64,000 nt of DNA from contig NZ_CP050497.1 in NCBI RefSeq assembly GCF_018336815.1, positions 2,542,001 through 2,606,000 on the forward strand, read 5' to 3'. Position 1 is the first letter of the stretch; the number at the start of each line of letters is the position of its first letter. Made by a program: the position numbers and the translations under genes. Source of the stretch: Treponema vincentii. Lineage in GTDB: Bacteria; Spirochaetota; Spirochaetia; Treponematales; Treponemataceae. Below the pieces are notes generated by a model. It ran no database searches and was not told where the DNA came from. It saw nothing but the letters and a program-made list of their open reading frames with translations. Below, in pieces: positions 8,800-17,698 of the stretch.

Positions 8800-9900
8800 T
8801 TACACCCTATTTTTACTCTGAGGATCGAAGGCATCGCGGAGGCCGTCGCCGAGAAAGTTCATTGCAAATAAGAAAACCGTCATTGCGATTGCCGGAACCA
8901 ACAGCTGCCACGGATAGAGCGTCATTACGTTTACACCATCGGACACAAGCGAGCCCCATGAAGCACGGGGTGCCGAAACACCGAGTCCTAAGAACGACAG
9001 AAAACTCTCGTTCATAATAAAGCCCGGAATGGAAAGTGTTGAGTAAATGATGATGATACCGAGCGTGTTCGGTAAAATATGTTTAAAAATAATTCGCGGC
9101 GTAGAAGCCCCCATCGAACGGGCGGCTTCGACGAATTCGGCATTCTTTAAGCTGATAACCTGCCCGCGTACAACGCGCGCGATAGTCAGCCACGAAACAA
9201 GCGCAATCGCGACAAACAGGATGACGATATTCTGCCCCAAGATCGCCATCATAATGATAACGACAAGCATATACGGCAAACCGTACATAATATCGACAAA
9301 GCGCATCAATACGTTATCGAGCCAGCCGCCGAAATAACCGCTGACCGCGCCGACCAGTACCCCGATAAAAAGCGAGGTAATCGTACCGATTAAGCCGATC
9401 ATAATGGAAATGCGTCCGCCGTATACAACACGGGCAAACATATCCCGCCCGAGCGCATCCGTACCTAAAAGATAGCGGCGGTTATGCACCGGATTGTTCG
9501 TTACTTCCCGCTGTAAAGCAGCCAACTCTTCCTTTTGTTTTTCGGAAAGGTCAGCGCGCCCTTCTTTTTTTGCCGTACGCATCATATCCGCACGGAGAAC
9601 GCGCACCATCATATCCCCGGCCTTACTAAGAGAAGGAGGCAAGTTTTGGTGGATAATCGTCTGCTCGGAATAAGAATAGATCGGCAGAAGCGGCGCTAAA
9701 AGCGAAAGCACTGCGTAAAAACCGACAATAAACAATCCGGTAAGCGCCATCTTATTTTTTTTCAGGCGTCGCCATGCGTCATCCCAGAGGGATATCGGCT
9801 TCATCGATTGGTTGAATTCATTAACCGGAAGTCCACCCTTCGTTTTAACCGGTGTAGCTTCCTGAGTTTGGTTTGTGCCGTCCGTTTGTTTAACGTCCAT
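8800..9900 (-). CDS. oppC: oligopeptide ABC transporter permease OppC
   Basis: Inner-membrane permease. An N-terminal OppC segment (SLWDDAWRRLKKNKMALTG) and first helix are followed by a long periplasmic loop (about residues 70-145, unusually charged), then the permease core with the conserved block EFVEAARSMGAS, the ATPase-contacting EAA loop, and SFLGLGVSAPRASWG. I chose ATG 9900 (MDVKQTD), 7 nt after the oppB stop and preceded by GAGG; a longer frame from 9960 would run into oppB. The 366-aa length is slightly long because of the loop. Confidence 0.9.
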   Translation of the reverse strand: MDVKQTDGTNQTQEATPVKTKGGLPVNEFNQSMKPISLWDDAWRRLKKNKMALTGLFIVGFYAVLSLLAPLLPIYSYSEQTIIHQNLPPSLSKAGDMMVRVLRADMMRTAKKEGRADLSEKQKEELAALQREVTNNPVHNRRYLLGTDALGRDMFARVVYGGRISIMIGLIGTITSLFIGVLVGAVSGYFGGWLDNVLMRFVDIMYGLPYMLVVIIMMAILGQNIVILFVAIALVSWLTIARVVRGQVISLKNAEFVEAARSMGASTPRIIFKHILPNTLGIIIIYSTLSIPGFIMNESFLSFLGLGVSAPRASWGSLVSDGVNVMTLYPWQLLVPAIAMTVFLFAMNFLGDGLRDAFDPQSKNRV

Positions 9901-9907
9901 CTTAGCC

Positions 9908-10837
9908 TCACTTATATGAAATGCGGGGATCGATAACCGCATAGAGAATATCAACAACAAAATTCATTAAAATCAAAATAACGGAATACATAATTACCGT
10001 TCCCATAATCAGCGTATAGTCGCGGTTGAGGGCGGACTGTACAAAAAAGGTACCGAGGCCGGGAACTAAAAATATTCTTTCGATAACAACGGAGCCGGTG
10101 ATAATACCGGCAAAGGCAGGCCCAAGATAACTGATAACCGGCAGCATTGCACCCTTTAAGGCGTGCTTAAAGAGTACGACAGGATACGAAAGCCCCTTTG
10201 CATACGCCGTACGGATATAATCCGAGCGCAGCACCTCCAACACACTGGCGCGGGAAAGGCGGGCAATGTACGCAAAATACGGTAACGACAGCGCAAGCGC
10301 CGGCATAATCAGCGTTTTAAGCCCTTGACGACCGGTAATCCAGCCGGAGGTCGGTAACCATTTTAATTTTACCGCAAAAAGAAGCATCAAAAGCGGACCG
10401 ACAACAAACAGCGGCACCGAAATACCGATAACCGCTACGGACATCGCCGCATAGTCGGCAATCGAATTCCGCTTTACCGCAGAAATAAGTCCCACCAGCA
10501 AGCCGAAAAAGAGCGCGCTGCAAAGAGCCGTAATACCGAGAATAAGCGAATTCGGCATTGTATTGCCGATTAAGTCATTGACGGTATAATCTTTATATCT
10601 GAACGACGGACCGAGATCTCCCCGCAGCATATTCCCCAAATACCGCACATACTGCTTCGGAATCGGTTCATCCAAATGATAGACCTTATTGATGTTTGCA
10701 AGCACCTCAGGCGGCGGATTCCGTTCAGCGGAAAAAGGTCCCCCGGGCGCAACTTTCATGATAAAAAAGCTGAATGTTACAATTAAAAAAAGCGTCGGAA
10801 TCAAGCTGATTAACCGGCGTATGATAAATCGAATCAT
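9908..10837 (-). CDS. oppB: oligopeptide ABC transporter permease OppB
   Basis: Partner permease of OppC. The N-terminal helix MIRFIIRRLISLIPTLF, the VAPGGPF motif, a periplasmic loop with GDLGPSFRYKD, and the EAA loop DYIRTAYAKGLS are all typical of OppB/DppB (309 aa, usual about 306). It starts the B-C-D-F block and lies 328 nt downstream of oppA on the same strand. That gap holds a terminator-like hairpin, so B-F expression probably comes from read-through of the oppA transcript. Confidence 0.92.
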   Translation of the reverse strand: MIRFIIRRLISLIPTLFLIVTFSFFIMKVAPGGPFSAERNPPPEVLANINKVYHLDEPIPKQYVRYLGNMLRGDLGPSFRYKDYTVNDLIGNTMPNSLILGITALCSALFFGLLVGLISAVKRNSIADYAAMSVAVIGISVPLFVVGPLLMLLFAVKLKWLPTSGWITGRQGLKTLIMPALALSLPYFAYIARLSRASVLEVLRSDYIRTAYAKGLSYPVVLFKHALKGAMLPVISYLGPAFAGIITGSVVIERIFLVPGLGTFFVQSALNRDYTLIMGTVIMYSVILILMNFVVDILYAVIDPRISYK

Positions 10838-11007
10838 GCTTCCCCCAAATACTTTTAGGATTCAGGAAACCGTTAAAAACAATGTTAGTTGTTTCCTGCT
10901 ATTCGTGCGTGTTTACGGAAGCATTGACAGGATTAAAAAAGAAACACCGATTCTCCGTTCATTATAACAAACCGGTATCCTTACGAATAATATCAATACT
11001 CCACTAA

Positions 11008-11048
11008 AATATATAAAGAAGCTCTGCCGGCAGATAACCTGCAGAGCT
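11008..11048 (-). terminator. oppA-oppB intercistronic terminator/attenuator hairpin
   Basis: On the minus strand AGCTCTGC and GCAGAGCT form a stem (11048-11041 with 11027-11020) followed by TCTTTATATATTTT. An imperfect stem (ATGCCGCCGGA with TCCGGCAGCAT, about 11090-11135) lies between it and the oppA stop. In peptide transport operons such a hairpin commonly gives high oppA and lower permease/ATPase transcript; that role here is inference. The rest of 10838-11165 holds no gene that I can see. Confidence 0.6.
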
Positions 11049-11165
11049 GTAAGGCAGCCCTAAAAATTTTTATTTCTAGAAGCTCCCGATATGCCGCCGG
11101 ACTATCAATTACGAGATAATCCGGCAGCATGTAGACACCCAAACCTTACGGCTGTTAATGTCTTG

Positions 11166-12767
11166 TTATTTTACTTTCTTAATACCGACATACGGATTAA
11201 TATTCTGCGGATTGGTATACCAGCCTTCCCACTTGGTCGTGTCGATAAGGTTCTGGCTGACATACGAATACATCGGCAATATTCCCTGATCTTCGGTTAA
11301 GAACACAGTTTCTGCATCGTGCAACACTTGGAAGCGTTCCGCCCCACCTTTCATAGTAGCAGCTTTACGGATCAATTCATCGAACTTAGGATTGCTGTAT
11401 TCGCCATCGTTATTGCCGCTGCCGGTTATAAACAGTTCCAAGAAGGTGTTGGGATCCTGATAGTCGCCAACCCATCCGGCACGGGAAATATCGAAATCAT
11501 GCTGATTACGCATATCGAGGAATGTTTTCCATTCATAATTCTGAATCTTAATATCGATACCGAGGTTACGCTTCCACGACGCCTGTACATATTCAGCAAT
11601 GAGTTTATGACCTTCCAGCGTATTGTAAATAACCGTCATTACAGGGAACCCTTTTCCGTCGGGATATCCAGCCTCTGCAAGAAGCTTTTTCGCTTGCTCA
11701 GGGTCGTAGCCTGCGCCTTCACCGGGTGTATAACCTGCCATCGGAGGAACGATAGAACGAGTTGCAAGCTGACCTGCTTTTGTTACCTTTTCCACCAATT
11801 CCTCACGGTCTAAAGCCATTGTTAATGCCTTACGTACACGAACATCCTGCAACGGACCGCGTTTTACGTTAAAGATGTAGTAATAGGTAGAAAGCTGGGG
11901 CGCTACCTGATAGTCGGGCAGCTGCTTCACTTCATCGATACGGGGAACAGGAATACCGGTATCCCAATCTATCTCTCCGGCCTTATATTTTTCAAAAGAC
12001 GTATTACTGTCTTCGATCGGTAAGAACGTTATGCGTGAAAGATGAATATTTTCCTTATTCCAATATTTCTCGTTCGGCACAACGGTAACTTTTTCCTGAG
12101 GTACCCATGATTCAAGCACAAAGGGACCGTTTCCAACAAAGTTGCCGGGTTTAATCCAGTCGGCACCGAATTTTTCAATTGTATGCATCGGCACTGCATT
12201 GAAAGCATAGTGTGCAATAACATCGGCCGCATAAGGCGCCGGACCGGTCAGTTGTACTTCAAAGGTCTTATCATCCACAGCTTTAATTGCAACAGCAGAA
12301 GCATCCGCCTTACCGGTGTTGTAATCTTCCGCTCCCTTTACGATTAAACTAATCATAAAGGCGTATTGTGAACCTGTTTCAGGGGCAAGTGTACGCAACC
12401 ATGAATCGACAAAGGTCTGTGCGGTAATCGGCGTACCGTCACTCCATTCTGCATTACGTAGGTGGAAGGTATAGGTCATGCCATCCTCACTGATATCCCA
12501 CGATTCTGCAACACCCGGTATCGGATTACCGGTTTTGGGATCATACGTTACCAAGCCTTCAAACAACGCCATATTGATGCGGTGTTCGGGCACACCCTGA
12601 ATTTTTGCAGGATCCAAGCTCTGCGGTTCAGCGCCGTTACCGATAATAAATTCCGCATTGGCATTACCGGCTGCTGAAGTTTTTTCACCGCTCTGCCCGC
12701 CGCAGCTTGCTAAAATCAGCGCGACGCTTACCAAAGCAGTTAATAAGCATACCATTTTACGCTTCAT
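11166..12767 (-). CDS. oppA: oligopeptide-binding lipoprotein OppA
   Basis: Solute-binding protein of family 5 that delivers peptides to OppBC. The N-terminus MKRKMVCLLTALVSVALILASC ends in a lipobox (ILASC, Cys22), so it is a lipoprotein. The family signature block LFEGLVTYDPKTG appears early, followed by AESWDISEDGMTYTFHLR, and near the C-terminus FDISRAGWVGDYQDPNTF. The 533 aa are normal for OppA. A good promoter lies upstream on the minus strand (12837-12810) and GGAG precedes the start. The five-gene set oppA-BCDF is complete. Confidence 0.92.
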   Translation of the reverse strand: MKRKMVCLLTALVSVALILASCGGQSGEKTSAAGNANAEFIIGNGAEPQSLDPAKIQGVPEHRINMALFEGLVTYDPKTGNPIPGVAESWDISEDGMTYTFHLRNAEWSDGTPITAQTFVDSWLRTLAPETGSQYAFMISLIVKGAEDYNTGKADASAVAIKAVDDKTFEVQLTGPAPYAADVIAHYAFNAVPMHTIEKFGADWIKPGNFVGNGPFVLESWVPQEKVTVVPNEKYWNKENIHLSRITFLPIEDSNTSFEKYKAGEIDWDTGIPVPRIDEVKQLPDYQVAPQLSTYYYIFNVKRGPLQDVRVRKALTMALDREELVEKVTKAGQLATRSIVPPMAGYTPGEGAGYDPEQAKKLLAEAGYPDGKGFPVMTVIYNTLEGHKLIAEYVQASWKRNLGIDIKIQNYEWKTFLDMRNQHDFDISRAGWVGDYQDPNTFLELFITGSGNNDGEYSNPKFDELIRKAATMKGGAERFQVLHDAETVFLTEDQGILPMYSYVSQNLIDTTKWEGWYTNPQNINPYVGIKKVK

Positions 12768-12809
12768 ACTCTACTTCTCCTTTTAAGTTATAGTGAGTGA
12801 TATTATTTA

Positions 12810-12837
12810 ATTATACATAATCTTGTCATTATATCAA
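12810..12837 (-). promoter_or_regulatory. sigma70-type promoter of oppA
   Basis: On the minus strand TTGATA (12837-12832) and TATAAT (12815-12810) are separated by 16 nt, about 40 nt upstream of the oppA start. Confidence 0.6.
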
Positions 12838-12891
12838 GTATATTTATACAGTAAATCAGGAAAAACCGTATATTTTTGCATTTTCTGCCAA

Positions 12892-13119
12892 GACAAACGC
12901 ATCAGACACTTTTTTGAGTATCCCGCAGAATACTGAGGCTGTTCAACCGGAATAACGCCAAGGAATTGCCATCCGTGTCAATTCCTTGGCTGCCGGTTTT
13001 TTCAAAAACCGGTTTCTGTTTATCACCTCTGCCATCCTTGGCAGTTCTGACTGCGGCTCAAATGGTCTCACAGCCTCAGTATTCTGCGATTCTTATCTAT
13101 CCTGTCCGATGCGTTTGTC
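12892..13119. repeat. MITE-like element with AAACGCATCAGACA ends (copy 1)
   Basis: Terminal inverted repeats GACAAACGCATCAGACA and TGTCCGATGCGTTTGTC (one mismatch) enclose a second, inner inverted pair CGCAGAATACTGAGGCTGT / ACAGCCTCAGTATTCTGCG (19 of 19). Nested inside are further hairpins: GCCAAGGAATTG / CAATTCCTTGGC (12957-12990), CCGGTTTTT / AAAAACCGG (12993-13012) and CTGCC-ATCCTT-GGCAG (13029-13044). No gene is encoded. Related copies lie at 17594, 34320 and 62729. Confidence 0.75.
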
Positions 13120-13410
13120 CTGCAAACACGTTACTGAATAGAACCACCGCCGTCCGTGGCAAGTTCAAAAATTGACTTCCTTGTCAATTTTTGAACGCGA
13201 GTTTTTGCTGCACAAAAACATCGCTACTGCTGGGAACCAGCGGCATCCGTGCCGCTTTTGATACGTTGAGGATTTTCAGTAGCGGCACGGAAGCCGCGCG
13301 TATTAAGCAGAAACAAGTTTGACACCGGTCAAACTTGTGTTCAGCGAAGTACACGGATGTACTTCGCTGAACGAGCGACAACGCAGATGCGTCGTATATT
13401 TTCAAAAGGA
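13120..13410. repeat. cluster of perfect hairpins upstream of fabH
   Basis: Consecutive inverted repeats: GTTCAAAAATTGAC with its complement (13163-13196), AGCGGC-ATCCGT-GCCGCT (13239-13256), GCGGC-ACGGAA-GCCGC (13282-13297), ACAAGTTTGAC with its complement (13313-13338) and GTTCAGCGAAGTAC-ACGGAT-GTACTTCGCTGAAC (13339-13372). Several loops are ACGGAT or its complement although the stems differ. The segment ends with GACGCAGATGCGTCGTATAT, also seen at 27.4 and 27.6 kb. No protein gene is evident. Confidence 0.7.
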
Positions 13411-13415
13411 AAAGG

Positions 13416-13443
13416 TTGACAGGGAAAAATTAACAAATATACT
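13416..13443 (+). promoter_or_regulatory. sigma70-type promoter of the fab genes
   Basis: TTGACA (13416-13421), 16-nt spacer, TATACT (13438-13443), 54 nt before the fabH start. It lies directly at the edge of the repeat cluster. Confidence 0.65.
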
Positions 13444-13497
13444 AGTCTACTATAAACTGTACCGAAATATCTAACGCAATATTATTTGGAGATAAAT

Positions 13498-14451
13498 ATG
13501 GCTATTGTTATGCAGGGATTGGGTAAAGCCCTTCCCTTAAAAGAGATGAAAAATACCGATTTTCCGCCGGAACTCGGCACGTCGGATGAATGGATCAGGA
13601 GTCACACCGGTATCGGATCGCGCCGGATTGCCGGAGAGGATGAAACAAGCGCATCGCTTGCGTATCAGGCATGTACGGAAGCGATAAAGAACAGTAAAAC
13701 ATCCGAACCTGTAACGGCAGACAAAATCGACCTTATTATTTGCGGTACTGCAACGCCTAATTTTCCGGGGTCTCCGTCAAATGCCTGCCTCATTCAAAAT
13801 AAACTACAAGCAGTGCATTCGGTGTGCTTTGATCTAACGGCGGGATGTTCCGGCTTTATCTATGCGCTGGACACGGCGGCAAGTATGATGGAGCGGCACC
13901 ATTGGCGGTTTGCACTTGTGTGCGGGGCGGAGGTACTTAGCCGTATTATGGACTGGACTGACCGTTCCACCTGTGTTTTATTCGGCGACGGGGCAGGCGC
14001 AGCATTGCTTGAAAACACATTTGAGCCTTCCGGACTGGGACTTGGCGCTACTATACTCGGCACTGACGGGACAGGGGCAGATAAACTCTACATTGCACCC
14101 GACCGCCGTGTACACATGAACGGCAGGGCAGTATACGATTTTGCTGTCAGTCATATTACCGAAACGGTGAAAACGCTGCTTGCAAAGGAGCACTTGAAAG
14201 CCGACGATCTTGATTTAATCGTATGCCATCAAGCAAACGAGCGGATACTGGAAGCTGCATCCAAACGGCTTAAAATCGACTTCGGTAAATTTGTCCGTAA
14301 TATTGAAAACTACGGGAACACCTCGGCGGCTTCCATCCCCATCACCCTTACCGAGCTGATAGAACAGGGAAAACTGCATGAAGGTATGACCATACTGATT
14401 ACCGGTTTCGGCGCGGGGCTGACATGGGGCGGCGCTATTATCCGGTTCTAA
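13498..14451 (+). CDS. fabH: beta-ketoacyl-ACP synthase III
   Basis: Starts fatty-acid synthesis by condensing acetyl-CoA with malonyl-ACP. The catalytic triad is visible: Cys in DLTAGCSGFIYAL, His in VCHQANERIL and Asn in NYGNTSAASIP. The N-terminal block TSDEWIRSHTGIGSRR is typical. The ATG at 13498 has GGAG 6 nt upstream, so the protein is 317 aa. fabD, fabG and fabF follow on the same strand with gaps of 9-48 nt. No acpP gene is in this cluster. Confidence 0.93.
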   Translation: MAIVMQGLGKALPLKEMKNTDFPPELGTSDEWIRSHTGIGSRRIAGEDETSASLAYQACTEAIKNSKTSEPVTADKIDLIICGTATPNFPGSPSNACLIQNKLQAVHSVCFDLTAGCSGFIYALDTAASMMERHHWRFALVCGAEVLSRIMDWTDRSTCVLFGDGAGAALLENTFEPSGLGLGATILGTDGTGADKLYIAPDRRVHMNGRAVYDFAVSHITETVKTLLAKEHLKADDLDLIVCHQANERILEAASKRLKIDFGKFVRNIENYGNTSAASIPITLTELIEQGKLHEGMTILITGFGAGLTWGGAIIRF

Positions 14452-14499
14452 TGTCTAATACGATTTTAAGATTACTATAACGATAATAGAAGGAAAATA

Positions 14500-15474
14500 A
14501 TGGAATACATTTTTTTGTTTTCGGGACAGGGTTCTCAGTTTAAGGGAATGGCTGAAGATATCTGTAACGAATACCCGTCGGCACGCACCGTCATCGATGA
14601 GATGAGCAAGGCTTCGGGAGAAGATATCGCTTCTTTCTTGTGGAACACGGAACCGGAAGAACTTGCACGCAGCGACCGGAGCCAGATTGCAATCACCGCG
14701 ATGCAGGCTGCAATTATTACAGTCTTGCAGGAACACGGTATTACGCCGACCGCCGCCGCAGGGTTCAGCCTAGGCGAATTTTCAGCGTTGTATGCCGCAA
14801 AGGTCTTAGACCTTGTAACGATGACAAAACTGGTAACTTTGCGCGGAAAAATCATGCAGAAATACTGCGAAAAACTCGATGGGCAGAGTAAAGCGTCCGG
14901 CAGCGGGTGCGGTATGGCGGCGGTACTCAAACTTGATCCTGAGCGGATTGTCGAAATTTTGAAACCGTATTCCGATCCTATGACGGGGATTGTTTTTGCG
15001 GCGAATTTGAACAGTCCGATGCAAACCGTTGTGTCAGGAACAGCCGAAGGGCTTGATGTCGCGGAAAAACTCTGCAAGGAAGCGGGCGCAAAACGCTTTA
15101 TCAGGCTTGCGGTTGCAGGACCGTTCCATTCGCCGCTGATGCGCGGCGCTGCCGAAGAATTTTCCGCAGTGCTGCAGGATGTGCCGTTCAATGATCCTGT
15201 TATTCCGATTTTTTCAAACGTTACCGGAAAACGGCTTTTAACCGGAGAAGAAGCGAAAAAAAATGCCGTGCTGCACTTAACGCATCCCGTGCGCTGGCTT
15301 GAGGAAGAGCGGGAAATCGCATCGTTAATCGGAACGGCGGAACGTCCGCTGTTGGAAATAGGGCCGGGCATGACGCTCTGCAATCTGTGGCGGGACAGCG
15401 GCTGCACAGGAAACTGCCACCCCACCGGTACCGCTGAACAATTATCGGCTGTGATAGACACTAGCCGTTCATAA
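14500..15474 (+). CDS. fabD: malonyl-CoA:ACP malonyltransferase
   Basis: Transfers malonate from CoA to ACP for chain extension. The start IFLFSGQGSQFKGM and the second catalytic His in VAGPFHSPLM are canonical. The nucleophile motif reads GFSLGE instead of the usual GHSLGE, so the residue before the catalytic Ser is Phe rather than His. It has 324 aa (usual about 310). ATG 14500 is preceded by AGAAGGAAAATA. It sits between fabH and fabG. The motif change may be lineage-typical, but it marks this enzyme for checking. Confidence 0.9.
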   Translation: MEYIFLFSGQGSQFKGMAEDICNEYPSARTVIDEMSKASGEDIASFLWNTEPEELARSDRSQIAITAMQAAIITVLQEHGITPTAAAGFSLGEFSALYAAKVLDLVTMTKLVTLRGKIMQKYCEKLDGQSKASGSGCGMAAVLKLDPERIVEILKPYSDPMTGIVFAANLNSPMQTVVSGTAEGLDVAEKLCKEAGAKRFIRLAVAGPFHSPLMRGAAEEFSAVLQDVPFNDPVIPIFSNVTGKRLLTGEEAKKNAVLHLTHPVRWLEEEREIASLIGTAERPLLEIGPGMTLCNLWRDSGCTGNCHPTGTAEQLSAVIDTSRS

Positions 15475-15483
15475 GAGGTTTAT

Positions 15484-16230
15484 ATGTTATTACAAGGAAA
15501 AAAAGCATTGGTAACCGGTTCTTCACGCGGAATCGGGAAAGAGATAGTCCGTAGGTTTCTGGAAGAAGGAGCTGAGGTATGGGGGCTCTGCACAAAGCCC
15601 TCGCAAGGAAAGTCGGAAATGGAAGCATTCGCCGCACAGCACAACAGCGTATTCCACGAAATATACGCCGACTGCGGAAATGCCGAAGCGCTGACCGCTA
15701 CGGTAAAAGATGCGCTCAAGCAATCCGGTGGATTCCATATTTTAGTCAACAACGCCGGAATTACGCGGGACGGACTGTCGTTCCGTATGCCGCAAGATGA
15801 CTGGGACGCTGTACTGCGCGTCAATTTAACTGGGGCTTTTTTAACATCGCAAATTGTCTCTTCCGATATGCTGCGGAAGCGGGAGGGCTCCATTATCAAT
15901 ATGGCCAGTATCGTCGGTCTGCACGGACAAGGCGGGCAAGTTAACTATGCGGCAAGTAAGGCCGGCTTAATCGGTATGACCAAAAGCCTTGCAAAGGAGA
16001 TCGGCAGCAGAGGGGTACGGGTCAATGCGATTGCGCCCGGCTATATCGAAACGGATATGACCTCGTCCTTACCGGAAGATATGCGGAAAAATTGGATAGA
16101 AACCGCTATTCCCTTAAAGCGTGGAGGAACGCCGCTTGATGTTGCAAATGCGGCTGTCTTTTTAGCATCCGATTTATCTGTGTATATTACCGCGCAGGTA
16201 CTCGGCGTAGACGGCGGTATGGGCGCCTAA
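15484..16230 (+). CDS. fabG: 3-oxoacyl-ACP reductase
   Basis: NADPH-dependent reductase of the elongation cycle (SDR family, 248 aa). The cofactor motif TGSSRGIG (residues 12-19), NNAG, and the catalytic Ser-Tyr-Lys (MASIVG, then YAASKAG) are present, with the PGYIETDM loop after them. It lies 9 nt after fabD and 16 nt before fabF, with GGAG before the fabF start. Confidence 0.93.
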   Translation: MLLQGKKALVTGSSRGIGKEIVRRFLEEGAEVWGLCTKPSQGKSEMEAFAAQHNSVFHEIYADCGNAEALTATVKDALKQSGGFHILVNNAGITRDGLSFRMPQDDWDAVLRVNLTGAFLTSQIVSSDMLRKREGSIINMASIVGLHGQGGQVNYAASKAGLIGMTKSLAKEIGSRGVRVNAIAPGYIETDMTSSLPEDMRKNWIETAIPLKRGGTPLDVANAAVFLASDLSVYITAQVLGVDGGMGA

Positions 16231-16246
16231 TCATAAGGAGAAAAGA

Positions 16247-17494
16247 ATGAGAAGAGTTGTAATTACCGGTCTTGGCGCCGTTTCCGCTTTGGGAAATACG
16301 GTTGCGGAAACATGGGAAGGAATAAAAGCAGGCCGCTGCGGAATCGAGAAGATTACCGTCAACTATGACCCGGGAGATGATAGGGTAAGAATTGCGGCTG
16401 AATGTAAAGAGTTTGATCCTGCCGCGTTTATGGATAAAAAGGATGCCCGTAAAATGGCGCGCTTTTCGCAGTTTGCAGTGGCGGCAGCGGTACAGGCAGT
16501 AGCGGATGCGGGGCTTTCAAAAGAAACGATAGAGGGCGACCGTACCGGTGTGATGATTGGAAACGGCATCGGCGGTTTTGAAATCCATGAAAGTTCGTTC
16601 AAAAAATACTTTGAAGCGGGGCACTCGCGGATACCGCCTCTCGCTATTCCGCTGCTCATTCCGAACGAGGCAGCAGGCAACGTCAGTATGCATTTTGGAC
16701 TACACGGCGTTTCGTGGACAATTACGACCGCCTGTGCTTCCAGCACCGACGCTTTGGGCAATGCCCTCGATTTAATCCGCTCGGGTAGAATGGATATGTG
16801 CCTTGCAGGAGGAACCGAGGCTGCAATCACCGGTTTCGGCATCAATGCGTTCAGCGTATTGCAAACACTTGCATCGGATTACAACGATGAACCACACAAA
16901 GCCTGCTGTCCCTTCGATAAGAAACGCTCCGGTTTTGTGATGGGAGAGGGTGCAGGTATTCTTATCCTTGAAGAATACGAACATGCAAAAAAACGCGGTG
17001 CAAAAATATACGCGGAGCTTGCAGGCTACGGCGGATCCTCCGACGCATATCACCTGACCAGCCCCGACCCTTCCGGTGTTAGCGGCGCTTTGGCTATGAC
17101 AAAGGCCTTAGAGGACGCAGGAGTAAAACCTGAGGACGTGCAGTATTATAATGCACATGGAACCTCCACCCCAATCAACGACCCCTCTGAAACCTCGATG
17201 ATTAAAAAAGCTTTCGGACAACAGGCATACAACCTGAAAATTTCATCTACCAAATCGATGATCGGGCACTGTTTGGGAGCTGCCGGCGCTTTGGAGGCAA
17301 TTATCTGTGTAAAAGCAATTGAGGAGGGCTTCTGTCCTCCCACCGTGAACTTAACGGAACCGGATTTGGAAGCAGGGTGCGATTTGAATTACCTGCCGCA
17401 AAAAGGCGTTTCCTGCACAGTCGATTGCGCCGCATCCGGCTCACTCGGCTTCGGCGGCCACAACGGCGTGTTAGTGTTCAAAAAAGTAAAGTAG
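16247..17494 (+). CDS. fabF: beta-ketoacyl-ACP synthase II
   Basis: Condensing enzyme for chain elongation, 415 aa. The Cys-His-His triad is visible: TTACASSTDA, NAHGTSTPINDP and STKSMIGHCLGAAGA. The start MRRVVITGLGAVSALGN is canonical and has AAGGAG upstream. It ends the first fab block; a GC-rich hairpin followed by a T-rich stretch comes 10 nt after the stop. Confidence 0.94.
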   Translation: MRRVVITGLGAVSALGNTVAETWEGIKAGRCGIEKITVNYDPGDDRVRIAAECKEFDPAAFMDKKDARKMARFSQFAVAAAVQAVADAGLSKETIEGDRTGVMIGNGIGGFEIHESSFKKYFEAGHSRIPPLAIPLLIPNEAAGNVSMHFGLHGVSWTITTACASSTDALGNALDLIRSGRMDMCLAGGTEAAITGFGINAFSVLQTLASDYNDEPHKACCPFDKKRSGFVMGEGAGILILEEYEHAKKRGAKIYAELAGYGGSSDAYHLTSPDPSGVSGALAMTKALEDAGVKPEDVQYYNAHGTSTPINDPSETSMIKKAFGQQAYNLKISSTKSMIGHCLGAAGALEAIICVKAIEEGFCPPTVNLTEPDLEAGCDLNYLPQKGVSCTVDCAASGSLGFGGHNGVLVFKKVK

Positions 17495-17503
17495 GAAAAA
17501 TTG

Positions 17504-17545
17504 GGCAACCGCATTAGGAATATCTCAAGCGGTTGCCTTCCTTTT
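17504..17545 (+). terminator. terminator after fabF
   Basis: Stem GGCAACCGC (17504-17512) with GCGGTTGCC (17529-17537), then TTCCTTTT. A similar stem with one mismatch occurs inside the repeat region near 62920-62960, so this may be part of a dispersed module that also acts as terminator. Confidence 0.6.
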
Positions 17546-17550
17546 GAGAT

Positions 17551-17578
17551 GCGCGAAATTTTAGATAAAATTTCGCGC
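17551..17578. repeat. GCGCGAAATTTT hairpin (copy 1)
   Basis: Perfect 12-bp stem GCGCGAAATTTT / AAAATTTCGCGC with a 4-nt loop AGAT. The copy at 62887-62914 has GTGCGAAATTTT / AAAATTTCGCAC, a paired C-G to T-A change that keeps the stem. Confidence 0.65.
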
Positions 17579-17593
17579 TATTTATTTAGACGA

Positions 17594-17685
17594 AGGGTAA
17601 ACGCATCAGACAAATGGGTAAGAATCGCAGAATAATGGAGATTGTTCTGCGGGATATCCATAAAAATGTCTGATGCGTTTACCCT
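17594..17685. repeat. MITE-like element with AAACGCATCAGACA ends (copy 2, short)
   Basis: A 92-bp palindrome with 19-bp perfect terminal inverted repeats (AGGGTAAACGCATCAGACA and its complement) and an inner CGCAGAA / TTCTGCG pair. It ends at 17685, directly before the fabZ ribosome binding site AAAGGAG (17686-17692). Confidence 0.8.
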
Positions 17686-17698
17686 AAAGGAGAAAACG

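Noticed and set aside
14535..15461. A 308-codon open frame opposite fabD
   Set aside because: It is fully antisense to a clear fabD, shows no family motif and has low-complexity Ser/Ile-rich content, typical of an opposite-strand shadow.
17642..17698. Earlier in-frame start of fabZ
   Set aside because: The extra 19 codons lie within the palindromic element; ATG 17699 has a good AAAGGAG at 6 nt and matches the family start.
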